In this document: piece by piece, positions 44,367 to 54,659 of the stretch | Numbering within the stretch: the first letter of the stretch is position 1 | Layout of the letters: every line of letters starts with the position of its first letter | Origin: Aculops lycopersici | Lineage: Eukaryota; Arthropoda; Arachnida; Trombidiformes; Eriophyidae | Assembly: GCA_015350385.1 (NCBI GenBank) | Contig: WNKI01000002.1 | Location: forward strand, 4,301,653-4,365,652 | DNA: 64,000 nt | Direction of reading: 5' to 3' | The notes under the pieces: model-generated | Told to the model about the DNA's origin: nothing | What the model saw: only the letters and a program-made list of their open reading frames with translations | Database searches by the model: none | Position numbers and translations under genes: made by a program

Positions 44367-47011
44367 TGGAGAGTAGCGTCACTGGTGAGACAAGGCGAGA
44401 TAAATCAAGAGTAATTTATTAACAATCAATTAACTTAGTGATTTTCAATTTCGATCTGATCGTTATCTAAAATAATCGAGAGCGCGAAGGGCAACAAGCG
44501 GTTGTTGTTCAGGACCCAAAGATTGGCGACTAGCCTGCAAAAAGCACAAGAACAATGTAAATATTTCCCATCGCTTACGCAACAAAATCAAAATAGGACC
44601 AAAGAGATCAACTATTAGGAAGAAACCAAAATCAAATGCACAAACAGTTTTTTGCCAAACCAAGACAGAGAAGCGATTATTGATAGAGAAACGATTAGCA
44701 GCGAGAGAGAAAAAGAGAATAAATCCACCAAAGAGGCTCCATACGAATCTTGAACTATGATTCTAACTTACCTCAAAGACAAAACAGCGCAATGCGCGTT
44801 TTGGTCTTTGTTTCATCAAGTTCATCCGCCTGATGCTAATTATAAAATCGATTACCTGCCCTTTCTAGAAATTTATCTAACTACATGGCTAGACGCACGA
44901 GTGCAAAGGTGGGCAAAATCCCGACATAATCGGTTAGAGTTCGCAATCTTTCTGCTACTCTTTCTCTATCTCTGGATAGATCCAATTTGAATGTAGGAGA
45001 AGAGTTGAACCAGAACCGATACAATTGCGTAGGTGTGATGGATGTGATCAGTTAGGTCACGTCTCGGTTGTTTCTCTTAACACTTGCGCTTAAAGGTATC
45101 GATGTAACTGTCCCCTCTATCTTCTCACTCCTCCTGTCACAACGGATTAGGCGCGAGGGGCGAGAAGATTTGTTGTCGCTGTTATACTATCAGTGTGTCT
45201 CAAATCTTTCGCCTCCTCTCTCGTCGAACCTGCAAACTGATGATAGCAACTTTCGTTTAGACCAGCGCGTCGAAACGACGACTGCTAGCCTGAGGTTAAA
45301 GGCAATTACAATCTCACACTAGTTAACAAGTTAGCGAGTCAACAAGCTAACAGAGCGAGCAAATGGAACACAGAAGCCAGCCAGCCAACTAGCCACTCGG
45401 CGACGCTTAATCCTAATTAGTTTTGACTGCTCCTTTGGAGCAGCTAACAAGCGTTGAAACTTGATATGATAAGCGGCCAGGTGGGTAGCATCTTCAACGA
45501 GGAAAGAGGGTGTGATTTTTGGACGCACCTGGCGGCAATTGCATCTTGGCCAGTGTATCGGTTCAATTTGTTTAACTGTTTGTTCTGACTGCAAATCTTT
45601 ATACTTGGTCTCACTTACTGCAACCAAACGAGTCAAGTTAGTTTGTTTGCTCTCGCAGACAAACCTCGATATCAACGGCTGCCTTGTCTAGCGGAGTGTC
45701 TCTCAATCTTAAATTTCTTGCAAAAAAGAAGACTCAATTTTCTCATTGCTTTATTTGAGCCATCAACGCATCAACAAGTGGCAACAGAGTTGCGATTGTC
45801 TCATAAAACTCGCCCACTTATCTACAACAAGTCGCTCGTTCCACTGCAAACTCCACTGTAATCCAGGGGAGAGCTCGAGAAATTAAAACGCTTGTGAATC
45901 ACGAGCGTAGGAGTCTCTTGGCTTGTGGAATGATTTAGATTAAGACTAACTAGAGTAACAAACTCATTTTCGCTTTCCATCTCGACAATTTGCTCTAGCC
46001 AGTCTATCGGTCAGCCGTTTGACTGGCCGGCCGACTTGCTGGCTAGTTAGTCTTCGCTGAGCGATCAACTCTTGCATTGTGTCCTCTAGCCACTTGACTC
46101 TCACAGGTAGACAGCGTTCATTCGTTTAGCTCACACGCGGAGAAGTTGAAATTTGAGCCAAAAAGTCCATTTACTTAGCGGAAATCACGCAACCAGAGGG
46201 AAGGAAGCTTAAAGGCGAGAAACGAAAGGTAAGAACAACAACGACGACGAAAGTTGAGAGTGACCAAGTCAACAGGTGAAACTCGTGAGCCCAAATAGCG
46301 ACAACAAGTACCAAAGTGACATCAGTGGCAATGACAATGACAATGACAATGATAACTGAGAGTAAGAGATAGAGCAACACGATGAGTTTTGTCGAGTTGA
46401 TTTGAGATGGTAAAGAAAAGCTTGAAATGAGTGGCTTGTAAGAAACTCGACTCTCTTTAGCTAGCAGATAACTTGGTGGCTAAAGTTAGGGAGCAACAAA
46501 TACAATAGATTCATTAGATTTGCAGTTAAAATTTCCTACACAACCCACAAAGTGAGAGCTGGATGAAGCTGCGAACTAGATAGATATATAGATTGACGAA
46601 ATGAGAATAAGAGATTACCGACAGGAATGAGAAAGAGAAGACAATGCGAGTTAGTTTGAGAGAGTGTGAAATCTGATGAGTTTTCAACACATCAAGCGAA
46701 ATTTGAAATTTCGGTAGTTCAGTTCGAAATACAAGAGGCCATAGTTTTGGTTGTGTTAGTTAGTTAGTTTGCTGTAGATAGACGGACTGACCACTACGAG
46801 CAACAAGCAACAAGTAGTTGTTTCTGTATGTGTGCAGCGTCATTGGCAATGGTTGAGGTTTTCTGGCTGTCAAAACTTTTTAGTTAGCCAGCCTTTTGGC
46901 CACTAGCGAAGTCGGCAAGCTAGCCAGTGAGCGAGCGAGCGAGCAACAGGTTGCTCTAGCTTAGCGCGCGCGCTAACACACGATTTCGATCTGTTTGTGA
47001 GCAGCAGAAGC

Positions 47012-47032
47012 AGAGAGAGAGAGAGAGAGAGT
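47012..47032. repeat. GA dinucleotide repeat
   Basis: A run of GA units 280-370 bp upstream of the second ZP-like gene start. It may be a GAGA-type regulatory element or a simple microsatellite. Confidence 0.7.
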
Positions 47033-47081
47033 TATTTAATACCCTAGCAGCTGATTACAGGTGAAGCTCTCGATCGAGTGT

Positions 47082-47085
47082 GAGA

Positions 47086-47121
<36 letters not shown>
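47082..47121. repeat. Long GA dinucleotide repeat
   Basis: About 38 bp of near-perfect GA repeat, interrupted once by GGGA, in the presumed promoter/5' UTR of the second ZP-like gene. Confidence 0.85.
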
Positions 47122-47125
<4 letters not shown>

Positions 47126-47393
47126 GCAACTTGGCCGCCCGGCTACACGAATGCCTTGTGAGTTCAACGGCCAGAGGCGCTAACTTACTCTAGTTACACG
47201 TGAGCGAGTACTCTCTCCGTGAATCAAGCAGGCGGACAGGTAACGGCTACCTGTTGATGCGAGTTACGCGTGCACCCCATAGGTTGCTATCGAACTCACA
47301 TCGAATTTGGCGAGCGGAAGCGTCACGATATCAATAATCTCTGACAAGTTTGCTCACCATTCAGATTCATTGTTGCAAGAAGGACAAAATCAT

Positions 47394-49667
47394 ATGAGAA
47401 ATATCGACATGATGAGGCGGCGAAAAACAAATATGGAGATAATTTTGTTCTCGTCGAAATTAGGAAAATCTATCAGCTTAATGCAACTAATTGTTTTGTC
47501 CCTAGCTCTAGTCAATCAAATTAAAACTATAAAGTCCATCAATATCGATGAAGATGAGTTGTTCAGCTTTTCAAATCAAAACTTTGACACCACAACTACG
47601 ACCAACACCGATAATCAAGAGCTGACGAGTAATCAACGGGTGGTGGTGGTGTCAGCAAATGACCAACCCAGCAAGTTGGCACAACCTAATGAGTTAGCGC
47701 AAGAACAAAGTCAAAACAAAACGATACCATCAATAGCAACGACAAACTATTACGTAAACTCGCAGGCTCAAAAATTTCGTGTTAATGTTAGCAATTTGTG
47801 TGAGAGAAATCAAATGAGAATAACAATTAGGTTGAGTAAACCATTCTATGGTTTAATACACGCCAAGGACAAGCGCAAGAAACCAAGCTGCTTCATCGAG
47901 GGCAAAGGAGAGCAAACTTTTGCCATGGAAATAAGTTATACTTTAGTCAAAAGCGATCCTAATTATTGTGGTGTTGTGTCGCATCCCTTTAGTTCCAATG
48001 CAACATTGAATGGCTCAACCAAATACCTCCACCAACAGCAGCAAACTTTATCGATCATTCTGGTTGTCAGATTACATAAAAACATAGAGTTTAGCGAAGA
48101 TCGTTATTTCCTATTGAGTTGTGCCAACAAGTGCACACGACACGATTGCTCATCTTCTTCAATAAGTGACGCAAATTCTAATTTAAACCAACAGCAACAA
48201 CAACAGCTAAAGTTATCATCATCGTCGAGCGGCAAGGCAAAGCAGTTGACCACTAGCGAGTCACTTGTGTCCCCAGTTTCAAAATGGACCGATGAGTTTC
48301 TAGCCAAATTATCCTCTTCGTCCGCATCTACGAAAAGTGGTATATCTCATAAGAGTAGTGGCGGTCAGGATGAATTGAAGTGCGATTATTTGTTGGGTTT
48401 AAGATTCCAATGGTTAGTCAGATTGTGTTGGATTTTGTCCAGCTTGGTGGTGGTCGCGATGTGCTTTGCTTTTTACTCGTGCTTCACATTAAACAAAAAC
48501 CGACTCGAACGCCTACAACAGATTAGATCGCAAGCAGAACGTGATTCCTCTGTCCCCAGTGAGCGTAAGAATTCGACAAAATCTAAGCAAAAGCAACAAA
48601 AACAAATGGATATGGATGTAAAGAAAACTAACTTGTTCATTTATGGCGACATAACAAACTCATCCGAGGGCTCGACAGATTGGACGTCGCGTGGTGTCAA
48701 TTCAAATCAAGGTGACATAAGCTCACACTCGCTACTGACTAATTTGAACGATCAAGTTAACCCCTTGGCACCACCAGGTAACAGTCAATCAGCGAGACTT
48801 CAGCAGCAGCAACAAGTGTTGGGTAGAAACGCCGCACAAGTTATTGCGGGCCAACAAGCGCCCATGGTTTTGGGTCGACATCCTAATGTTGGTGGACAAG
48901 CTAGAGTTCGAAGGCGCCGATCAATAGGTGGATCAATGAGCGACGATTTGAATGGTGACTCTTCGAGACAGCAGCTAATAATGACTGGTGACGCTAGCGA
49001 GCTTGATGCCTTCAACAGGTGGCGCCAATCAAATGCAAAAAGCGGCATCCAATACGATCAGCGTCATACGTTAACTCGTGCGCCTCAGCAACTGCAAATT
49101 GACGATACCGGAGCGGCGGGACAATTGAAACAAGATCAAAGGGTCAAGTCTAAGAGTCAGACGACCATACACTACGAGCAATCCCAGGATCCATTCAAGG
49201 CAGTGCCATTCAACTATTTGGGCAGCGGAAATTTAAGTATGAACAATCCCCAGCAACAGCAGCATCTCCGCCAGCACCAACAGGTGGTTGTGATGGCGCC
49301 ACAGATGAACGGCTATCCAACTGTGATGAACGGCAATGAACAGTTTGAGGCAAACCAACTTGTTCCTAATTCTGCTGGCTGGAGACCAGCCAACAATCAA
49401 CAGGTGAACAACCAAATGTACCAACAACAACCGCAGCAGCAACAGTTAATCGATAGCCAATTTGATCCGCAAAACTCAAGACAATTGATTGATTTGATCC
49501 AACAGAAACATCATCAACAATTGGCCAGTGCCAGCCAGACTGTCGCCAGTTTAGAGCACCAGCAACAATCGCAACAAATGTGGGCCCAGCAGATAGGTAG
49601 TGTGCCTAAATTGGATCCACTTCCGCCACCGAATCCACAAACTGCAAATTTGAGACACAAGTGGTGA
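47394..49667 (+). CDS. Single-pass membrane protein with a ZP-N-like ectodomain and Gln-rich cytoplasmic tail
   Basis: The first ATG in the open frame is at 47394 (757 residues); the upstream open part lacks ATG and may be 5' UTR or another exon. A basic N-region leads into a signal sequence (about residues 17-45; LMQLIVLSLALV). A ZP-N-like module (about 130-265) has the family pattern: NLCERNQMRITIRLSKPFYGLIHA..., a cysteine near CFIEG, YCGVV, and RYFLLSCANKC. No ZP-C subdomain follows. A transmembrane helix at about 337-366 (WLVRLCWILSSLVVVAMCFAF) is followed by a ~390-residue Gln/Ser-rich cytoplasmic tail. ZP-N-only membrane proteins occur in arthropod cuticle biology; exact orthology is not clear. 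AATAAA lies at about 49766. Confidence 0.75.
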   Translation: MRNIDMMRRRKTNMEIILFSSKLGKSISLMQLIVLSLALVNQIKTIKSINIDEDELFSFSNQNFDTTTTTNTDNQELTSNQRVVVVSANDQPSKLAQPNELAQEQSQNKTIPSIATTNYYVNSQAQKFRVNVSNLCERNQMRITIRLSKPFYGLIHAKDKRKKPSCFIEGKGEQTFAMEISYTLVKSDPNYCGVVSHPFSSNATLNGSTKYLHQQQQTLSIILVVRLHKNIEFSEDRYFLLSCANKCTRHDCSSSSISDANSNLNQQQQQQLKLSSSSSGKAKQLTTSESLVSPVSKWTDEFLAKLSSSSASTKSGISHKSSGGQDELKCDYLLGLRFQWLVRLCWILSSLVVVAMCFAFYSCFTLNKNRLERLQQIRSQAERDSSVPSERKNSTKSKQKQQKQMDMDVKKTNLFIYGDITNSSEGSTDWTSRGVNSNQGDISSHSLLTNLNDQVNPLAPPGNSQSARLQQQQQVLGRNAAQVIAGQQAPMVLGRHPNVGGQARVRRRRSIGGSMSDDLNGDSSRQQLIMTGDASELDAFNRWRQSNAKSGIQYDQRHTLTRAPQQLQIDDTGAAGQLKQDQRVKSKSQTTIHYEQSQDPFKAVPFNYLGSGNLSMNNPQQQQHLRQHQQVVVMAPQMNGYPTVMNGNEQFEANQLVPNSAGWRPANNQQVNNQMYQQQPQQQQLIDSQFDPQNSRQLIDLIQQKHHQQLASASQTVASLEHQQQSQQMWAQQIGSVPKLDPLPPPNPQTANLRHKW

Positions 49668-49859
49668 GTGGTGTTGGTTGAAAAAGAGCAAATAATTCCA
49701 AGATCTCAATTATACAAGAAACACCAATGTAAATTTAAAACCAAAGTTACCGCCACAAGCGGCACAATAAAATGGTATTTGATATCGTTTGGCTCGCGCC
49801 TTGTTACTATAATTGGCGCGCTTTAGATCTAAACTCATCACTATGTTGAGCAACCAAAA

Positions 49860-50579
49860 ATGGAGCCCTATGTCACATATACTATTATTATATCATCCTT
49901 CCTCGTAGCTCTAATCGTATTCATTCTATTGTATGACATATGGCGTCGATACCGGGACATGAAGCACCTCCAAGTCATAGATGGCGGCCCACCAGCAACC
50001 CCATCGACTCAATCCAATTACACAATAACCGTTCAGGTTGAGGAAATAAGCGCCACGTTTGACCCCAAACAAACTATTCTGAGATTTGAGCTACTGAATG
50101 ATAGATATCACTACCTCACTAGTTTAGCTATTCCATGTTTTGTATTCAAATTTAAGACAAGCTCAGTGAGATCTCAAGATACAACTACATCCATCGAACT
50201 TACGCAACAACCGCACCTAGGCGACCAACTACAGGGAAGGAAGCAGAAATCTCTATCATACTATCACGAGGTATGGTCACCTACTTCCAAGTCTAGAACA
50301 ATCCATTTCAATCTTGTCAGACGACACCCTTTGCATAATCTCTGTTATCTGCGAGTCAATCACGATTGTTACTACTCTCAAGCACATTTAACATTGAGAC
50401 AATTCTCAATCAAAGATGATATTGGAGGCCAAGTTGCACAATTTGATGTGAGGGGCAAGCAAATCTTTGCTCTACACCCATGTCCACCGAGCAGCGCCCA
50501 GGTGTTTACTTTAGAATCGTCGACAGCATCTGAGCTAAAGAGTGATGCCCCCAATTTAACACAGGTTGTTGTTGCATAA
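49860..50579 (+). CDS. Small N-terminally anchored membrane protein with a possible PLAT/LH2-like domain
   Basis: A 239-residue protein from the ATG at 49860. Residues 6-27 form a transmembrane anchor (TYTIIISSFLVALIVFILLYDIW), then a basic stop-transfer (RRYR). The rest looks like a beta-sandwich: YTITVQVEEIS..., FLVRRHPLHNLCYLRVNHDCYYSQAHLTL-type pattern (small hydrophobic strands with a buried LRV-H-D motif) and IFALHPC. This recalls PLAT/LH2 domains that bind lipids or membrane partners, but confidence in the fold is modest. It is tail-to-tail with PA2G4: its TAA stop (50577-50579) overlaps AATAAA (50578-50583). Confidence 0.65.
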   Translation: MEPYVTYTIIISSFLVALIVFILLYDIWRRYRDMKHLQVIDGGPPATPSTQSNYTITVQVEEISATFDPKQTILRFELLNDRYHYLTSLAIPCFVFKFKTSSVRSQDTTTSIELTQQPHLGDQLQGRKQKSLSYYHEVWSPTSKSRTIHFNLVRRHPLHNLCYLRVNHDCYYSQAHLTLRQFSIKDDIGGQVAQFDVRGKQIFALHPCPPSSAQVFTLESSTASELKSDAPNLTQVVVA

Positions 50580-50583
50580 TAAA
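50578..50583 (+). terminator. Poly(A) signal AATAAA overlapping the stop codon
   Basis: The stop codon TAA of the gene at 49860-50579 shares two bases with AATAAA at 50578-50583, so the 3' UTR could be as short as ~20-30 nt. The opposing PA2G4 gene has its own signal (TTTATT at 50668-50673). Confidence 0.55.
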
Positions 50584-50729
50584 ACTTCAATTCTATAAAT
50601 ACACAGGGGATATGTTTCATATGTCATCTTTGAGGTGAGCGGTGAACAGTTCATTTGTTCAAGAGATAGATTTATTCACTAGCTTCGTTTCTTAGTCCAG
50701 TCACTCTCTTCTTGATCTGATCCTTTCGT

Positions 50730-51923
50730 CTAGTTTCCGGATGCTGCTGCTGCTTGTTTGGGTTGACTTGCCGTCGCTCCTTCTTTGTTGTCATTATTAG
50801 CGGCACCCCCTCCGCTCTTCTTCTTGCTCTTGTTCTTCTTTTTACTGGCCGCAGCTGGATTACTGCCCGCCAATAGCTTTAATATTGACTCATCCTCAAT
50901 CTTGTGCTCAGTTTTATAAGCTGCCATGTCAACGGGAACTCCGGTGATTTTATGCGATCTTGATGGCATCAACAAAACTGTAAACTTGAATTGAGCTACA
51001 AATTCGCCTTCTTTTTCATGTAACACAGGAAAAGGTTCGATTAATTTATGGTTGATACATTCCTTTAGACCCATCTTAGCCTTAACTTCATCCTCGAAAT
51101 ATCGAAGCGTGAACGGCATCACACCAAACTTCTTATCAACATCACTTAATACAGCACGCGAAGCCTTCATTTTTAGCTGATAAACTTCCTCTGTCTTCTT
51201 ATAAATGGTCGCTCTTGTGTCCAACTCTTTACCTTTTCCGTCTCCGGTTGATACTAATACATCAATAGCATATACTTCGTTAACCTCGAATTCGCACTTT
51301 TCATGGCTCTTCTTTTGTGCTTCAGTTGGATTTTGTATAATTGATTTGTCGCCATCGATTCTAAATTGGCGGAGCTCATGAGATAGCATTCCAGATATTG
51401 GTTTGCATTTATAAGATTCGGCAACCTTTTGAATTGCATCGGTAACAGTTTCATTCTCTCCACCTGGAACCACTAATCTCAGTGCAACAGAGGCAGCTTG
51501 CTGAGCGGCATGCATCACATCGGCAGCTGGACCTGAGACAGGGTTCTCTTTACTGGCACCAACAATTAACGAATGAGCAACTACGGCGATGAAACCATCG
51601 ATATGTCCGCCCATGTCAATTTTGATGAGATCACCATTTTTCAGTTTTAATTCTGGATCTGATTTTGAAGGCGAATAATGGCATATACAATTGTTGATTG
51701 ATATACAAGTTGGGAATGCAATTCCGCGACGCATCTCCTTGTCCTTCTTGAAGACACTGCCGGTCTCATTGATTATGATGCGATCGCCCAGTTCGCATAG
51801 TTCCATAACATTAGCATCTTGGATAGATTTTTCGATAACTGCATTCAAAGCCTTGTTCACAATTTCGGCGGCAACCTTGTATTTGGTCACTGCCTGCTCC
51901 TCCAATTCAGCCTTTTCAGACAT
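50730..51923 (-). CDS. PA2G4: Proliferation-associated protein 2G4 (Ebp1)
   Basis: A 397-residue protein. The ATG at 51923 has an ideal GCCACCATGTC context; the frame extends further upstream only through a TTG. It is colinear with human PA2G4 (394 aa): the pita-bread (methionine aminopeptidase-like) fold with GDLIKIDMGGHIDGFIAVVAHS, AAQQAASVALRLVVPG, PISGMLSHELRQFRIDG, FEVNEVYAIDVLVSTG, FTLRYFED, and a Lys-rich C-terminus (KKKNKSKKKSGGG). The family lacks the metal ligands of active aminopeptidases and acts as a ribosome- and RNA-binding growth regulator. It is intronless here. It shares an ~890 bp divergent promoter region with the SH3BP5-like gene. Confidence 0.97.
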   Translation of the reverse strand: MSEKAELEEQAVTKYKVAAEIVNKALNAVIEKSIQDANVMELCELGDRIIINETGSVFKKDKEMRRGIAFPTCISINNCICHYSPSKSDPELKLKNGDLIKIDMGGHIDGFIAVVAHSLIVGASKENPVSGPAADVMHAAQQAASVALRLVVPGGENETVTDAIQKVAESYKCKPISGMLSHELRQFRIDGDKSIIQNPTEAQKKSHEKCEFEVNEVYAIDVLVSTGDGKGKELDTRATIYKKTEEVYQLKMKASRAVLSDVDKKFGVMPFTLRYFEDEVKAKMGLKECINHKLIEPFPVLHEKEGEFVAQFKFTVLLMPSRSHKITGVPVDMAAYKTEHKIEDESILKLLAGSNPAAASKKKNKSKKKSGGGAANNDNKEGATASQPKQAAAASGN

Positions 51924-52811
51924 GGTGGCAGGCGACAATAGAGATTACTTTAGTAGTGATGACAACAGAGACGATGGTGATGATTTGCAAGGTAGTTGGG
52001 CAATACTAGTAAGCGCGATGATTCAATACAATATCGGCTCTTTTGTATATAATTATATAGTAATAATTTAAACCTAAACTTTTTATTATTATGATAATAA
52101 GAAAGTTATTTGTTGTTTTGTGGGGAAGAAACACTATGTTCGGTAGCCATGGAGCCCTATGGGTATTCGTCATGGATTCCGGCGTGGTTAGCATGGTATA
52201 AGCTATATGCGCATGAGCATACCAACAAAGCGCGTATTTTCAAACTCGCGCCACTCGAACAAATCGTACTCTATTGTACGCATAGTACGAAGATTTTCGT
52301 TTGAGAGAATCCGACGCTCGTAGTTCGCTATGGTTCGTCAATACAATTTTATTCAACTCACACAATTTCATGCATTCATCCAAACAACACTACGCAATAA
52401 AATCATTTGTTTACAAGAAGAGAAAAGACTGCACTAATTTTGGAAATTTCAATGGATTCATTCATCATAATCATCTGATATCATTGCGTTTGATTATCAC
52501 TATCACTAGAATAATGTTATTATGAAGGCATAAAGATGGCCTCGAATTACATCTACATCTACATTGCAGCAACCACTTTATTTTACCGATACCAGCACTA
52601 CCACAAACACTAGCACTTGTTATATTTGCAACTTGGCTTCACTGTCACCACATCTACCGCCACAAGCAAATCATACAGAGACAACCCTGCTATTTTTATG
52701 CCAACAGTAGCAACTACACTTGACAAACTTCAAGGGTTTAGAAGAATAAATTAGCCTGAGAAACATGGAGTATTTACAGTTCTTTTTCCAACTCACTTAC
52801 TCAAGATCAAG
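51924..52811. other. Divergent promoter region (PA2G4 / SH3BP5-like)
   Basis: AT-rich and without a recognisable gene. Short frames at 52110-52304 and 52301-52525 have no domain. It presumably holds the 5' UTRs and promoters of both flanking genes. Confidence 0.4.
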
Positions 52812-54524
52812 ATGACCTATGATACCAGCGAAAACGAGGTTGAGGTTCATAAGTCTGAGGCTAGAAGTGATCGAGTTGATGTAGCTTCAGCTTCATCAAC
52901 TGCATGCAAATCCGACCAAGAGCCGCTCGATGATGATTCATTGGGACAGGAACTCCAAAACGATGAAATCAAGCCAACTAAACTATTATCTTCATCTCCC
53001 TCCACTGCAACCATGTTGTCCAGTTCACCCTCAAGCTCACAAGATGCAACAGCAAACTCATATTCACAGCCAGCAACAACCACTACTCCACATTCATCTG
53101 GTTCGTGCTCATCGGAATCCTCCTCGATTTCCTCCTTGAAAGATGAGGACAAGATGGTTTACCGCCATAATACAAAGATTGCCGTCAAACTACAATCACT
53201 GTCCTCAACTGAATCCTCCTCACCTTACTCAATTGATAGCTCACCAGGTGCTACATCAACGGATAACAACAATGAGAACGAGGCAAAACTAGACTCAAAT
53301 ATTACAGTCAACAACAATGAACTAAATGATGAGCTTAATCAAACCAGCTCTACAGATGGATCAAATAGTTGTAATAACCAGATTTTGAATGATGAAATAA
53401 GGAATAGATTAGATAAATTGAATGCATTATCCGATTTGATCAACTCACTTGAACGCCAATTTGACGAGGCTAATCTAGTCTTTAGGGAAACTTTAAAATG
53501 CTCAACAGATAGACTCGGCACTATCGCACGTATATTAGGCAGCAAATCTATTAAATATGGTAGAAACTATCATGCTGCAAGGTTAACTGTCGAACAAAAT
53601 CAATCCGAATGCCAGAGGGCCTGTGTACAGTTCGAACAAGCAAATAATGATCATCAATCTGCCAAGTTGGCCATCAAGGAGGCCGAGATGAAATTAAGAA
53701 AAATTGCCGAACATCGTGATTTAGACGGCGACAAGGAGAAGAAGTCGCCAACGACCACTATAAATGAATCAGTCCCCTCACCTTTATTTATCGAAGTATC
53801 CACTAAGAATACCAGAACGAGTCAGCAAGGAGAGCTCGTTGCAGAATCAAATGGCATTTCTACTATCCTAGATGTAAACAAGCTTAGGTTAACTCAAATT
53901 GAGGGAATAGATTACGATGCTGGATCATCAGATGGAACTGTTCAGCAACGTCCGGTTGTGACCAGTCATAAACAACATGAAAACTCTATATGTGATACAA
54001 ATATTCAGAGCTATGAGGAAGCAAATAATCTTCATTGTAAACTAGAGAAGTTGTCCACAGAACAAAGCAAATGTAATCTAGTTATGAAATATCCACAGGA
54101 CAATCTTCCAACATCGACAGATAGCAACCTATTGGATGATTCTGCTCAATTGAGCGAAGAACTCAACTTCGCGATCTCGCAACTAGTCGAGGCGGAACGC
54201 AAACGAGGCATTAGTCAGAGACTGCATTTAGACCAAACCAACAGATTGATGGTTGCGCAGGAGAATTTGATGAGACTTGAACGCGAGCATGGCCAGTCGA
54301 TTAAACGATCGCAATTGTACTTTGAGGAGGCTAGGCGCTTTGATGCTCGACTAAACTCGGTTAAGGGCGAGATTTCTCGTATTAGCGATGAGATTGTTGC
54401 GGCGAAACAAGCTTATGCCGAGACACTAAGTGATCTAGAAAAATTCAGCGAAGAGATTCATCTAACAACAAATCAAGCTCCATTTTTAGAACGACAAGAG
54501 CAGCAAAGTCAGATCGATAACTAG
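52812..54524 (+). CDS. SH3-domain-binding protein 5 family (parcas-like Rab11 GEF)
   Basis: A 570-residue protein from the ATG at 52812. An acidic Ser/Thr-rich N-terminus (about 1-190) is followed by the SH3BP5 coiled coil in two parts: about 196-300 (IRNRLDKLNALSDLINSLERQ..., then KYGRNYHAARLTVEQNQ and HQSAKLAIKEAEMKLRKI) and about 445-553 (LSEELNFAISQLVEAERKR, RSQLYFEEARRFDARLNSVK, LSDLEKFSEEIHL). A ~145-residue linker of low complexity separates them; vertebrate SH3BP5 has no such insert. The family activates Rab11 and, in flies (parcas), acts in trafficking and signalling. AATAAA at 54609-54614 lies just before the convergent ATPase gene's stop at 54660. Confidence 0.85.
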   Translation: MTYDTSENEVEVHKSEARSDRVDVASASSTACKSDQEPLDDDSLGQELQNDEIKPTKLLSSSPSTATMLSSSPSSSQDATANSYSQPATTTTPHSSGSCSSESSSISSLKDEDKMVYRHNTKIAVKLQSLSSTESSSPYSIDSSPGATSTDNNNENEAKLDSNITVNNNELNDELNQTSSTDGSNSCNNQILNDEIRNRLDKLNALSDLINSLERQFDEANLVFRETLKCSTDRLGTIARILGSKSIKYGRNYHAARLTVEQNQSECQRACVQFEQANNDHQSAKLAIKEAEMKLRKIAEHRDLDGDKEKKSPTTTINESVPSPLFIEVSTKNTRTSQQGELVAESNGISTILDVNKLRLTQIEGIDYDAGSSDGTVQQRPVVTSHKQHENSICDTNIQSYEEANNLHCKLEKLSTEQSKCNLVMKYPQDNLPTSTDSNLLDDSAQLSEELNFAISQLVEAERKRGISQRLHLDQTNRLMVAQENLMRLEREHGQSIKRSQLYFEEARRFDARLNSVKGEISRISDEIVAAKQAYAETLSDLEKFSEEIHLTTNQAPFLERQEQQSQIDN

Positions 54525-54659
54525 CTCAAGGACTACCGGAATTGACTCTTCTATATCTTTATCTTATCTCACTTTGTTTTGCACGAGAAAACTAATAAGT
54601 TGACATCAAATAAACCCTCCACCTTTGGTGGCTGTTCCGTTCCTGATGATCTCATCTCA

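Larger units (their letters stand above)
44367..47306. other. Intergenic/promoter region before the second ZP-like gene
   Basis: About 3 kb with no convincing frame. It holds GA-rich tracts near the 3' end, motif copies CAACAGGT near 46271, 46942 and 47249 and CAACAAGTGG near 45772. Small frames at 44757-44990, 45331-45675 and 46171-46380 have no domain. GA runs resemble GAGA-factor-type promoter elements. Confidence 0.4.

Noticed and set aside
47307..47393. N-terminal extension of the ZP-N-like protein
   Set aside because: It would require a TTG start; the first ATG is at 47394.
52110..52304. 64-codon frame starting near ATGGAGCCCTATG, similar to the start at 49860
   Set aside because: The 13-bp similarity to the gene at 49860 does not continue, and the frame has no features.
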